From: JBBECE01 sp040881985
GTDB lineage: Bacteria > Pseudomonadota > Alphaproteobacteria > Rhizobiales > Devosiaceae
NCBI GenBank assembly: GCA_040881985.1
Contig: JBBECE010000038.1
Coordinates: 3,385-67,384, forward strand
Direction of reading: 5' to 3'
DNA length: 64,000 nucleotides
Below, piece after piece: positions 31,895 to 40,886 of the stretch. Both the position numbers and the translations under genes were made by a program. The notes beneath the pieces are model-generated. The model was not told the DNA's origin. It did not search any database and was given only the letters and a program-made list of their open reading frames with translations. Position 1 is the first letter of the stretch; every line of letters begins with the position of its first letter.

Positions 31895-33553
31895 TCACGC
31901 CGCCCCATACAGCGCCTCCTTGAACGGGGTCTCGCCGAGCCGGCGGAACGCCACGATAAAGGTCTCCTGCGGGCTCGTCCGGTTGGCGATATAGGTGTCG
32001 ACCAGCTTTTCGATCGCGTCGGGCACGTCCTCGGCCGGCACCCCGGGCCCGAGGATCGTGCCGATGGCGGCGTCCTCGGTCGCATCGCCCCCGACGGTGA
32101 TCTGGTAATTCTCGACCCCGCGCTTCTCGAGCCCGAGAATGCCGATATGGCCGACATGGTGGTGCCCGCAGGCATTGACGCAGCCGGAAATCTTTATCTT
32201 CAGGTCGCCGATCTCTTTCTGCCGCTCCGGCGAGGAAAACTTCTGCGAAATCGCCTGGGCGATCGGGATCGACCGCGCCGTCGCCAGCGCGCAAAAATCG
32301 AGTCCCGGGCAAGCGATGATGTCGGAGATCAGCCCGGCATTGGCCTCCGCCAGCCCGATATCGACCAGCCCCTCATAGACCGCCCTCAGATCGGAGATCG
32401 CCACATGCGGGAAAACCAGGTTCTGCTCGTGGCTGACCCGCAATTCGTCGAAGGAGAATTCCTCGGCGAGATCGGCGATGGCGTCCATCTGCTCGGATGT
32501 CGCGTCGCCCGGCGTCCCGCCGATCGGCTTCAGCGATACCGTCACCGACAAATAGCCGTCGCGGAAATGCGGGTTGGTATTGCGTTCGAGGAACCGCCCA
32601 TAGGCCGGATCGACAATCCTGGTCTTCGCCGCGTCGATCCGCGTGCCACCATCGGCCTTGAAGGCCGGCGGCGCGAAATACGCGGTGATCCGGTCGAGTT
32701 CTTCCTGGGGCAGCGTCAGCGCCCCGCCGCGGATCGCGGCGAATTCCTCCTCGACCTGCGCGCGGATCGACTCGATCCCCTCTTCATGGACGAGGATTTT
32801 GATCCGCGCCTTGTACTTGTTGTCGCGCCGCCCGTAGCGGTTATAGACGCGCAAAATGCACTCGAGATAGGCGAGCAGGTCGGTATGCGGGACAAACTCG
32901 GCGATTTTCTTGCCGATCATCGGGGTGCGCCCGAGCCCGCCGCCGACATAAACCGTCCAGCCGATCGAACCCCCCTCCCCGGCTTTGGCCATCAGCCCGA
33001 TGTCATGGAACTTGATCGCCGCCCGGTCGCGCGGCGCCCCGGTCACCGCGATCTTGAATTTGCGCGGCAAAAAGGAAAATTCCGGATGCAGCGATGACCA
33101 TTGCCGGACGATCTCGGCGATCGGCCGCGGATCGATGATCTCGTCGGCCGCCGCGCCCGCGAACTGGTCGGTCGTGACGTTCCTGACGCAGTTGCCCGAG
33201 GTTTGGATCGCATGCATTTCGACCGAGGCGAGATCCGCGAGAATCCTCGGAATGTCCCGCAGCTTCGGCCAGTTGAACTGGATGTTCTGCCTTGTGGTGA
33301 AATGCCCGTAATTGCGGTCGTAGGTCCGCGCGATATGGGCAAGCATCCGCATCTGCCGGCCCGACAGCGTTCCGTAGGGCACCGCGATCCGCAGCATATA
33401 GGCGTGGAGCTGCAGATAGAGCCCGTTCATCAGCCGCAACGGCCGGAACTGGTCCTCGGTCAATTCCCCGGCAATGCGCCGCGTTACCTGGTCGGCGAAT
33501 TGCGCGGTGCGCTCGCCGACGAACGCCGCGTCGAACTCGTCATAGCGATACAT
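31895..33553 (-). CDS. cysI: Ferredoxin-dependent sulfite reductase (nitrite/sulfite reductase family)
   Basis: A 552-residue siroheme protein, ATG 33553. The N-terminal half has MLAHIARTYDRNYGHFTTRQ and EMHAIQTSGNCVRNVTTDQF. The siroheme/4Fe-4S ligands come from CPGLDFC (C-x5-C) and SGCVNACGHHHVGHIG (C-x3-C). The sequence suits sulfite rather than nitrite because the operon carries cysG and cysH. It reduces sulfite to sulfide with electrons from ferredoxin. The start overlaps DUF2849 by 14 bp. Together with the coupled FNR and ferredoxin downstream, the operon encodes a complete reductase chain. Confidence 0.92.
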   Translation of the reverse strand: MYRYDEFDAAFVGERTAQFADQVTRRIAGELTEDQFRPLRLMNGLYLQLHAYMLRIAVPYGTLSGRQMRMLAHIARTYDRNYGHFTTRQNIQFNWPKLRDIPRILADLASVEMHAIQTSGNCVRNVTTDQFAGAAADEIIDPRPIAEIVRQWSSLHPEFSFLPRKFKIAVTGAPRDRAAIKFHDIGLMAKAGEGGSIGWTVYVGGGLGRTPMIGKKIAEFVPHTDLLAYLECILRVYNRYGRRDNKYKARIKILVHEEGIESIRAQVEEEFAAIRGGALTLPQEELDRITAYFAPPAFKADGGTRIDAAKTRIVDPAYGRFLERNTNPHFRDGYLSVTVSLKPIGGTPGDATSEQMDAIADLAEEFSFDELRVSHEQNLVFPHVAISDLRAVYEGLVDIGLAEANAGLISDIIACPGLDFCALATARSIPIAQAISQKFSSPERQKEIGDLKIKISGCVNACGHHHVGHIGILGLEKRGVENYQITVGGDATEDAAIGTILGPGVPAEDVPDAIEKLVDTYIANRTSPQETFIVAFRRLGETPFKEALYGAA

Positions 33554-33851
33554 GTTCGTCCTCGCCCAATTCCTGTGGCTCGAACCGCGGGGCGGTCGGC
33601 CCTTCGGCGCGGATGCGCTCGCGCAGCCGCTCGGCGACGACCCGCCCGCCCTCGACCGAAACCTTCTCGATCTCGAGCCCGAGCAGCCGGTGGTTTTCCG
33701 TGGCCTTCAGCATGGTGGCGTCGCGCGCCTCGGCTTCGTCCGGGCCGAACACTCGCGCCTTGTCGATCTGTTTCACCCATTCCCCGTTCGCCGCCAGATA
33801 GACGGTCGCCCCGGAATTGAGCTCGTTGCCGGTGAGAATTTCTCCGTTCAT
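33540..33851 (-). CDS. DUF2849 protein of the sulfite-reduction operon
   Basis: A 103-residue protein from ATG 33851, which overlaps the cysG stop (ATGA). The core LNSGATVYLAANGEWVKQID, ARVFGPDEAEARDATMLKAT and the short acidic C-terminus match DUF2849, found almost only between cysG and cysI in alphaproteobacteria. The function is unknown; the strict position suggests an accessory role for sulfite reductase or siroheme delivery. The earlier frame to 33899 lies within cysG. Confidence 0.88.
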   Translation of the reverse strand: MNGEILTGNELNSGATVYLAANGEWVKQIDKARVFGPDEAEARDATMLKATENHRLLGLEIEKVSVEGGRVVAERLRERIRAEGPTAPRFEPQELGEDEHVSL

Positions 33852-35254
33852 GCGACCAGCTCCGATTCGAGCGGCGCCAGCGCCGCGGCGCTTTCCCAAT
33901 CGCCGGCTTCGACCGCTTTGCCGATGAGGATCAACGCCGGTCCGCTGACAAAGGCGGCATGATTGCCGCCGAGCTCGCCCAATGTGCCGCGATAGGTCCG
34001 CCGTCCGCCACGTCCCGCATTGACGACGATGCCGATCGGCAGGCAGGCGTCCATGCCGTTTTCGATCAGTTTGCCGGACACTCGTCCGGCGACGCTCTTG
34101 CCCATATAGATGCCGAGCGTGATTCCGGCCTGGGCGAGCGCCGCCCAGTGATCGAGTTCCTCGTCGTCCGCGCCATGCGCCGTCGCGAAGACGACCCCGG
34201 TCGAGACCCCGCGCAGCGTCAATGGCGTCGCGGTTTCAGCCGCCGCCGCCAGCGCCGCGGTCACCCCCGGCACGATCGTATAGCCGACGCCGGCGCGCCT
34301 GAGCGCCGCGATCTCTTCCCCCGCCCGGCCGAAAATCATCGGGTCGCCGCCCTTCAAGCGCGCTACCCGTTTGCCCTCTTTGGCCAGGAGAATAAGCGTT
34401 GAATTGATCCTGGCTTGGGAGACCGGATGATTGCCCTTGGCCTTGCCGACGGCGATCCGCTCGGCATCGCGCCGGCCCATCTCGACGACCGCGTTGGGGA
34501 CCAGCGCGTCATGGACAATCACATCAGCCGATTGCAGCAGTCTTTGCGCCCTGAGCGTCAACAGGTCCTCGGCGCCCGGTCCCGCCCCGATCAGCCAGAC
34601 GAAGCCTTCCGTCGCGCCGTCGCGCGCCTGCGCGTCGAGCAGAAGCTCGGCTTCCCGCCGCGCCGAAATCTCGTCGCCGGTTTCGAGCGCCCGTTCGATC
34701 TTGCCGGAATTCGCCAGCGCCTCGAAAAAATGCCGCCGGTCGATGCCGCGCCCCAGCGCCGCGAAAACCTTGTCGCGCAACTCTCCCGCCATCGCCGCGA
34801 GCCGCCCGGCATGGGGCGGCAACGCCGCCTCGATCCGCGCCCGGATCAGCCGCGCCAAAACCGGGGAATCGCCCTCCGAGGAAATCGCCACGCTCACCGG
34901 CGCCCGATCGACGATCGCCGGGGTGAAGAAATCGCACTCGTCGGGCCTGTCGACGACATTGACAGGGATGCCGCGTTGGCGCGCCAGAATTTTTACCCGC
35001 TCGGCATTCTCCGACTCTTCGGCGATGAAAATCAGCGCCACATTGTCGAGGTCGGACGCCTTGGCCGGATACATGGCAGAAGTTACTCGAATATCGTCGA
35101 ACTCAGGCAGAAGTTCCGCCGAAATGACCCGAACTTCGGCATCGGTTTTGACAGCGAGCCGGGCTTTCGCCAGCGCCTCTAAACCCCCGCCGATAATGAT
35201 GATTTTCCGTCCCCGGACCTTGTAGGAGACCGGAAAGGTCGCAAGACGCGGCAT
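33848..35254 (-). CDS. cysG: Siroheme synthase CysG (dehydrogenase/ferrochelatase plus SAM methyltransferase)
   Basis: A 468-residue bifunctional protein, ATG 35254; a longer frame to 35311 adds an atypical stretch. Residues 1-~205 are the precorrin-2 dehydrogenase/sirohydrochlorin ferrochelatase (RGRKIIIIGGGLEALAKARL, DECDFFTPAIVDRAPVSVAI). From ~215 comes the uroporphyrinogen-III C-methyltransferase (VWLIGAGPGAEDLLTLRAQR, ADVIVHDALV, RLKGGDPMIFGRAGEE, TLRGVSTGVVFATAHG). It makes the siroheme cofactor for CysI. First gene of the run cysG, DUF2849, cysI, cysH-DUF934, FNR, ferredoxin. The promoter should lie in 35255-35435. Confidence 0.93.
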   Translation of the reverse strand: MPRLATFPVSYKVRGRKIIIIGGGLEALAKARLAVKTDAEVRVISAELLPEFDDIRVTSAMYPAKASDLDNVALIFIAEESENAERVKILARQRGIPVNVVDRPDECDFFTPAIVDRAPVSVAISSEGDSPVLARLIRARIEAALPPHAGRLAAMAGELRDKVFAALGRGIDRRHFFEALANSGKIERALETGDEISARREAELLLDAQARDGATEGFVWLIGAGPGAEDLLTLRAQRLLQSADVIVHDALVPNAVVEMGRRDAERIAVGKAKGNHPVSQARINSTLILLAKEGKRVARLKGGDPMIFGRAGEEIAALRRAGVGYTIVPGVTAALAAAAETATPLTLRGVSTGVVFATAHGADDEELDHWAALAQAGITLGIYMGKSVAGRVSGKLIENGMDACLPIGIVVNAGRGGRRTYRGTLGELGGNHAAFVSGPALILIGKAVEAGDWESAAALAPLESELVA

Positions 35255-35435
35255 CGGGCCAAAGCCTCCGGGGGTAGCTTGAGACAGCAAAATACGCCCC
35301 CCGCCCTTCACTCACAAGACATTGAAACTAAATAGCTTTCTGCGCTGCGCCCACGCCGCGCAATAAATGCCTCACCTTTCCCGATTCGGCGAAATCTTCG
35401 CCTTTCACCGGAAAACCCCCGGAAATCCGGGCTTT

Positions 35436-35756
35436 TCACCCTTGCCGCGGCGGCACCCTGACCACCAGCCCGTCGAGCTCATCGCGCACTTTGATTTGGC
35501 AGCTCAGCCGGCTCGTCGGCCTGACTTCATAAGCAAAATCAAGCATATCCTCTTCCATCGCCGAGGGCGGGCCAACGATTTCGGCCCAGGCTTCGTCGAC
35601 ATAGACATGGCAGGTCGCGCAGGTGCAGGCCCCGCCGCATTCGGCAACGATTCCAGGCACATCGTTGCGGATCGCGGTCTCCATCACCGTCGCCCCGTTC
35701 GGGCCTTCGGTTTCGTGGACCTTGCCCCCCGCCTCGATGAACGTGATTTTCGCCAT
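35436..35756 (-). CDS. 2Fe-2S ferredoxin (adrenodoxin type), second copy
   Basis: A 106-residue ferredoxin, ATG 35756, with ligands in AECGGACTCATCHVYVDEAW and a fourth Cys in SRLSCQI. It is a clear paralogue of the operon-linked ferredoxin at 28915-29244, sharing the whole cluster region and the LDGLxV C-terminus. It lies 181 bp upstream of cysG on the same strand, so it could be a separate unit or the first gene of the sulfur operon. It may serve housekeeping electron transfer while the other is dedicated to CysI; this division is inference. Confidence 0.87.
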   Translation of the reverse strand: MAKITFIEAGGKVHETEGPNGATVMETAIRNDVPGIVAECGGACTCATCHVYVDEAWAEIVGPPSAMEEDMLDFAYEVRPTSRLSCQIKVRDELDGLVVRVPPRQG

Positions 35757-35857
35757 TGGCTCCAGACCGATAGGCGGTGCCGCAACAAGCCGCCTATACC
35801 CACCGCCCGCTCCCGCGGCAAGCGCGGGACCGTCGCAGCCCCCGGCCAGAGGCATTT

Positions 35858-36238
35858 TCAGCTTGCGAGGATTTCGCCGATAAAGACCGAGGCTTCGCCG
35901 ACCGCGATTTCGAGATCGGCGATCAGGTCGCCCCCGACCTCGCCGGTCTCCTGCATCCGCCGTTCGGCCCTGAGCGCAATCTGCCCGATCGAGCGTGCGC
36001 CGACCCCGAAGGCCGAACCCTTCATCGAATGCAGCAGCATCGCCCGCTCGGCCGAATCACTTGTACTTTGCAGCTTCGCCATTTGCGCTCGGATCTGCAG
36101 ATCGAACATTTTCAGGATTTCGATTTCAAGTCCCCTGTCGCCCATCGTTTGCCGGGCGAGATGAGCGCGGTCGATCGGCCGGCGGTGCAATCCGTTCGGA
36201 TCATTGGCGACCGCCGCCGCAACCGCCGAATGTGCCAT
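35858..36238 (-). CDS. Histidine phosphotransfer (Hpt) domain protein
   Basis: From ATG 36238 (126 residues; ATG 36292 gives 144) the protein is a single Hpt helical bundle. It has the phospho-accepting His in RAMLLHSMKGSAFGVGARSI and paired flanking helices (EILKMFDLQIRAQMAKLQST, ADLEIAVGEASVFIGEILAS). Hpt proteins relay phosphate between hybrid kinases and response regulators in the cytosol. No kinase gene is adjacent, and it is not the two-domain ChpT of the CckA pathway. Its upstream region is shared with the divergent GPR-like gene and contains a CtrA-like box. Confidence 0.82.
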   Translation of the reverse strand: MAHSAVAAAVANDPNGLHRRPIDRAHLARQTMGDRGLEIEILKMFDLQIRAQMAKLQSTSDSAERAMLLHSMKGSAFGVGARSIGQIALRAERRMQETGEVGGDLIADLEIAVGEASVFIGEILAS

Positions 36239-36359
36239 TTTTCCGCCTGTTTGGACCGTCCCGTCCGCGCCGCGCCGCCATGCTAATGCCATACAATGAA
36301 TGTCAGCTTAAGCTGCGCCTTGGTTGGCGCACAGGGCTAGCCCGGGGCCGTCAATTGCG

Positions 36360-36397
36360 TTAACGATTTGTAAAGTGACCCGCCGTCGGTGTATATA
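36360..36397 (+). promoter_or_regulatory. Candidate promoter with CtrA-like box for the GPR-like gene
   Basis: TTAACGATTTGTAAAG (36360-36375) fits TTAA-N7-TTAA with one mismatch; read on the minus strand it is TTTA-N7-TTAAC, also one mismatch. It overlaps a -35-like TTGTAA (36368-36373), and a -10-like TATATA follows after 18 bases (36392-36397). This arrangement resembles CtrA-activated promoters. The site lies in the 330-bp gap (36239-36568) between the Hpt gene and the large coiled-coil gene; the rest of the gap shows only a weak CGGAG/CTCCG hairpin near 36467. Confidence 0.45.
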
Positions 36398-36568
36398 TTG
36401 GCGTGTTACGAAGGTACGACGGCGTAGGTAAGGGCTTGATCCGGGCTGCGTATCGCCCGTCGGTGTCGGAGGGGGACACTCCGAAGCATTCATCCGGTTG
36501 ATGCCGGAGGCTGCACGACACCAGCGCCGCCCCTTTGGGACAGTGCGGACGCTAGGGATGTAAAGAGT

Positions 36569-39500
36569 ATGGCCAACAAACCCACCCAATCGAAGAACGA
36601 TCCCGCAACCCTTGCGTTCTCAGCCGTCGAGGGCGCCCTCCAGAAATCCAAGTCCGCCGAGGACGACAACCCCGAACCGGCGCCGGCCGAGCGCCGGCCG
36701 ATGTCGCCGTCCGAGCGAATGCGCCGCCCCGACGATTCGCCCGCCGAGCGCCAACGTTCGGCCGAAAAGATCGCGACCCGGACCCTCGGGGTCGCCAACG
36801 ACGACCGCACCGTCATCTCCTCCGGCCTGCTCTATACGATGCAGGCCCGGCCCTCCTCGGCGCCATTCTGGCTCGCCGTCCTCGCCTCGGTCATCTGGGC
36901 CGCCGGCGTGGGGGCGACCGCCTGGGCACGTTACGGTGACATTTTCACCGACGGCGAGCGCTTCCGCGCTTTCCTGCAAACCACCGAGTTCTCCGGCTTC
37001 CTCGCCGTTTTGGTTTTGCCGATCCTCGGCTTCCTGGCGCTCGGTTTCCTGTTGCGCCGGGCCCAGGATCTGCGACTCGCGGCCTCCTCCATGACCCAGG
37101 CGGCGATGCGGCTCTCCGAGCCCGAAACCACCGCCACCCAGCAGATCACCACCGTCGCCCAGGCCGTCCGCCGCGAGGTCAACGCCATCGGCGACGGGCT
37201 CGAGCGCGCGCTTTCCCGCGCCTCCGAGATCGAGGTGATGGTCCACAACGAGATCAATTCGCTGGAGCGCTCCTATTCGGGCAACGAGTCCAAGATGCGC
37301 GCGCTCATCGACGAACTGTCGGGCCAGCGCGAAGCGGTGATGACCAATGCCGAGCGCGTCCGCGAGGCAATTTCGGGGGCCCATCAGTCTTTTTCGGCCG
37401 AACTGCAGAACGCCTCCCATACGCTCGGCGACCAGATCACCTCAATCGGCAATGAAGCCGCCCTCAAGCTTACCGACAAGGGCGACCAGGTCTCCTCGGC
37501 GCTGCAGAGGATCGGCACCATGGTCGAGACCACTTTCGCCGACCGTACCGACGCCTTCGCCTCGACCATCGAGAACCGCCGCGCCGACCTGCTCGCCGCC
37601 CTCGACGAGACGACCGACCGCTTCTCCTCGGCGATCGAGGACCGCACCAACGCGCTCGCCGACGCCCTCGACGGCCGCTCGGGCCAGTTCATCGACGCCA
37701 TCGACCAGCGCTCGGCGCAGCTCGATTCAACCCTCACCGCCCGCACCGACGAATTCTCCACGCTGCTTGACGAGCGCGCCCGGGTGCTCGGGGAAGCCAT
37801 CGATTCGCGCACCGGCGACCTCTCCCGCGTGCTCAACGAGGGATCGACCGCGTTTTCGATCGAACTTGAGCAGAAGTCGGCGATGCTCGCCAATATCCTG
37901 CGCGCCTCGGGCGAATCTATCCTCGTCGATCTGTCGCTCAGGTCCGACGAGATCGCCGAGCGGCTCTCCAATGTCGGGCAGACGCTGTCCGCCGATATCG
38001 TCGAGAAAGCCAACGACGCCAACGTCACCCTTGCCGGGGTCGGCCAGCGCTTCGACGAGGCCTTCGCCATCCAGTCGAACAGTCTCGAAAGCCGCGTCCA
38101 GTCGGCCTTGATCGAAATGACCGCGACGCTCGACGACCACACCACGAAGTCCCGCGAGATCTTCCTTTCCACCGGCACCGACACGATGAGCCAGCTGACC
38201 TCGCGGGTGCTCGAGATCACCGGCGAGATCGATTCCCGCGTCGACGCGATGGATTCGATTGTCGGGGAAAAGGGCGGCCGGCTGGTCGCCACCCTTAATC
38301 AGCATCAGTCGAGCCTGATCCAGAACGCCAACCTTCTCGAGAACGCGCTGAACGAAAAGTCGGGCGAGCTCAACCGGGTGCTGACCACCCACACCCGCGA
38401 ATTCGCCGACGCCTTCGTCGAGTCCTCGCAGAACTTCCAGAAGCGGGTCGACGCCAGCCTCGCCAACGTCACCGACGCGCTCGACAGCCGCACCACCCAG
38501 GTTTCGACCCTGATCGAAAAGAAGGTCGCCGAGGTCAACGAGACTCTCGGCCGCGGCATCGACGAAGCGATCTCCCGGATCACCGACGCCGAACAGGGCG
38601 TTTCCGCCAAGGTCGGCGACGCCGCAACCTCGATCGAGGCGAGCGTTCGCACCCTCGAGGCGACGGTCGACACCGCGATCACCCGCTCGACCGAAACCCT
38701 CGAACACAGCGCCGCCTCGATGGCCAACCAGGTCGACGAGCACCTGGGCGCGGTCGAGCAACGGCTCGACGACAGCGTCCGCCGCGTCACCCAGACCGTC
38801 GATGTCAGGCTCGGCACCCTGCCCGAGGCGATCACCGCCCGGGTCGACATTTCCGCCGAGCGCCTCGCTTCGCTCCACGAGACGATCAATTCGACCATCG
38901 CCGCCTCGATGGTCGACCTCGAGACCGGCGCCGACCGCATCGAGAACGCACTCACCGAGCGGGTCGCCGGGCTCGCCACCAATCTTGCGACCGACGTCGA
39001 GAACGCTTCGGGCCGCATGGACATCGTCGTCCGATCCGCCCTTGACAAGCTCGGGGCCACGACCCGCGCCATCGAGGACCTCGTCGGCCTCAGGGCCCCG
39101 GCCGCGGCGGAGGACCTCTCCCGGCGCGCCGAAGCGCTGCACAAGATGGTCGCCGGCCAGGCCGAGAGCTTCACAACCCTGATCGAGTCGAGCACTGCCG
39201 CCCTCAGCGCCTCGGTCGCCGGCCACACCCACGCCTTCGATCTGCTCGTCGAGCAGAAGACCTCGCAACTCGACGCCAACCTCAAGAGCCACGGCAACAT
39301 TCTGCGCGCCGCCCTCGAGCTCACGGCCTCGGAAGCCGAGGAGATCATGTCGACCTCGACCTCAAGGATTGCTTCCGAGGTCACCGAGGCGCTCGACAAA
39401 CTCAATCAGGGCAACCATCTGCTGCAGCAGGTCCTTTCGGCCTCGACCGGCAACCTCGCCGAACTCGAATCGAGTGTCGGCAAATACACCAAGGAGTACG

Positions 39501-40837
39501 CCCAGACGGTCAAGGATGCGGTCGGAGACACCCACGAAGCCGGCCGCCTGATGAACGATCACGTCAACGCGCTCGGCTCGACCATCACCGGGCTCGTCGC
39601 CGAGATGGAATCGCTGAAGACCGCGCTCTCGACTCAGACTGCCGGCTTCAGCCAAGCCGCCCGCGACCTCAACGAAGCCGGCACGATCAGCGTCGAGTCG
39701 CTCGAGGCTGGCCGCGAGGCCATGGACACCCTCGTCAGCGGCTTCGCCGCCCGCGCCGGAGAGATCGACGCGCGCCTGCGCTCCTTCGCCGAGGCGCTGT
39801 CGAGCGCCGTCAACGACACCGAGGACCGGATTCGCGCCACCCAGGCCTCGATGGCCGAGACCGTGCGGTCGAGCACCGACGCGCTGTCGACCAATCTGCA
39901 CGAGATCGCCGGCACCGCCAGCGCCGAGACCGAGCGCGCCGGCGAGGTGTTGCGCGCCACCCAGCAGCATCTCATCGACGAGTTGCAGCAGACGATTCGC
40001 GACGCGACCTCCCGTTTCGCCGAGACCGCCGAAGCGATGCGCTCGACCGCGACCCAGGTCGGCCAGGAACTCGAAGCGACCCGCGCCGAATTGCAGCGCG
40101 GCGTCATCGAACTGCCCGAGGAGACCCGTGCCAGCGCCACCGCCATGCGGCGCGTCGTTGCCGAGCAGATCGAGGCGCTGAACGAGCTCAACACCATCGT
40201 CCGCGCCCAGCCCGCCTCCTACGACCTGACTCACGCCCGGCGCGCCACCGGCCCCGCCGCAAGGCCCGCCCAGCGCGACGACCATGTCGCCCCGGCGCCG
40301 CCCCGGCCGACGCCCGCCGCCGACGGCTCCTCGAGTGCCTTGAGCGCATTGCTCGCCCGCCCGGCGGCCAATCTCGGCCCGCAGTCGACGGCTATATCGG
40401 CCGCGCCGCGGCCTGCCGCGGCCGCCCCCGCCGCCGACGGCTGGCTGCGCGACCTGTTGCGCAACGCTTCAGCCGAAGAAAGGCCGGCCGCCGCGCAGCC
40501 GACCGGGCTTTCAAGTCTGACCGCCGAGATCGTCCGCGCCGTCGATGATACGGCGCTGACCGACGCCTGGACCCGCTTCCGCCAGGACGAGGCGGGCGCT
40601 TTCTCGCGCCGGCTTTATACGCTTGCCGGCCAGGGCACTTTTGACGACGTCCGCAAGAAAATCCGCCGCGACCCCGATTTCGCCGCCGCGACCAACAAAT
40701 ACATGGCCGAGTTCGAGCAGCTGTTGCAGCAGGCATCGAAGGGCGCCGGCGGCCCGGCGGAATCGCACAAGGTGCTGATTTCTGACCGCGGCAAGGTCTA
40801 TACGATGCTGGCCCATGCCAGCGGCCGGCTCGACTGA
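36569..40837 (+). CDS. Large membrane-anchored coiled-coil protein, GPR/RgsE-like (polar growth candidate)
   Basis: A 1,422-residue protein. Residues 1-90 are polar and disordered; two membrane helices follow at about 100-119 (FWLAVLASVIWAAGVGATAW) and 142-162 (SGFLAVLVLPILGFLALGFL). From ~165 to ~1,210 comes an almost unbroken helical region of degenerate apolipoprotein-like repeats rich in Glu/Asp/Arg/Thr (LDERARVLGEAIDSRTGDLS and many like it). A Pro/Ala linker precedes a conserved-looking C-terminal domain (~1,310-1,422, LTDAWTRFRQDEAGAFSRRL). This order is that of the Agrobacterium growth-pole-ring protein GPR and Sinorhizobium RgsE, which are longer (about 2,000 residues) and needed for unipolar growth. 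Orthology is inferred from architecture only. Confidence 0.7.
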   Translation: MANKPTQSKNDPATLAFSAVEGALQKSKSAEDDNPEPAPAERRPMSPSERMRRPDDSPAERQRSAEKIATRTLGVANDDRTVISSGLLYTMQARPSSAPFWLAVLASVIWAAGVGATAWARYGDIFTDGERFRAFLQTTEFSGFLAVLVLPILGFLALGFLLRRAQDLRLAASSMTQAAMRLSEPETTATQQITTVAQAVRREVNAIGDGLERALSRASEIEVMVHNEINSLERSYSGNESKMRALIDELSGQREAVMTNAERVREAISGAHQSFSAELQNASHTLGDQITSIGNEAALKLTDKGDQVSSALQRIGTMVETTFADRTDAFASTIENRRADLLAALDETTDRFSSAIEDRTNALADALDGRSGQFIDAIDQRSAQLDSTLTARTDEFSTLLDERARVLGEAIDSRTGDLSRVLNEGSTAFSIELEQKSAMLANILRASGESILVDLSLRSDEIAERLSNVGQTLSADIVEKANDANVTLAGVGQRFDEAFAIQSNSLESRVQSALIEMTATLDDHTTKSREIFLSTGTDTMSQLTSRVLEITGEIDSRVDAMDSIVGEKGGRLVATLNQHQSSLIQNANLLENALNEKSGELNRVLTTHTREFADAFVESSQNFQKRVDASLANVTDALDSRTTQVSTLIEKKVAEVNETLGRGIDEAISRITDAEQGVSAKVGDAATSIEASVRTLEATVDTAITRSTETLEHSAASMANQVDEHLGAVEQRLDDSVRRVTQTVDVRLGTLPEAITARVDISAERLASLHETINSTIAASMVDLETGADRIENALTERVAGLATNLATDVENASGRMDIVVRSALDKLGATTRAIEDLVGLRAPAAAEDLSRRAEALHKMVAGQAESFTTLIESSTAALSASVAGHTHAFDLLVEQKTSQLDANLKSHGNILRAALELTASEAEEIMSTSTSRIASEVTEALDKLNQGNHLLQQVLSASTGNLAELESSVGKYTKEYAQTVKDAVGDTHEAGRLMNDHVNALGSTITGLVAEMESLKTALSTQTAGFSQAARDLNEAGTISVESLEAGREAMDTLVSGFAARAGEIDARLRSFAEALSSAVNDTEDRIRATQASMAETVRSSTDALSTNLHEIAGTASAETERAGEVLRATQQHLIDELQQTIRDATSRFAETAEAMRSTATQVGQELEATRAELQRGVIELPEETRASATAMRRVVAEQIEALNELNTIVRAQPASYDLTHARRATGPAARPAQRDDHVAPAPPRPTPAADGSSSALSALLARPAANLGPQSTAISAAPRPAAAAPAADGWLRDLLRNASAEERPAAAQPTGLSSLTAEIVRAVDDTALTDAWTRFRQDEAGAFSRRLYTLAGQGTFDDVRKKIRRDPDFAAATNKYMAEFEQLLQQASKGAGGPAESHKVLISDRGKVYTMLAHASGRLD

Positions 40838-40860
40838 CAGTCCCGCTCATCGATGCAATG

Positions 40861-40885
40861 AGGCCCCGCTCGCCAGGGCCTTTTT
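40861..40885 (+). terminator. Terminator after the GPR-like gene
   Basis: A 6-bp stem AGGCCC / GGGCCT with a 9-base loop is followed by TTTT. It lies in the 49-bp gap between the convergent GPR-like and isomerase genes. Confidence 0.6.
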
Positions 40886-40886
40886 C

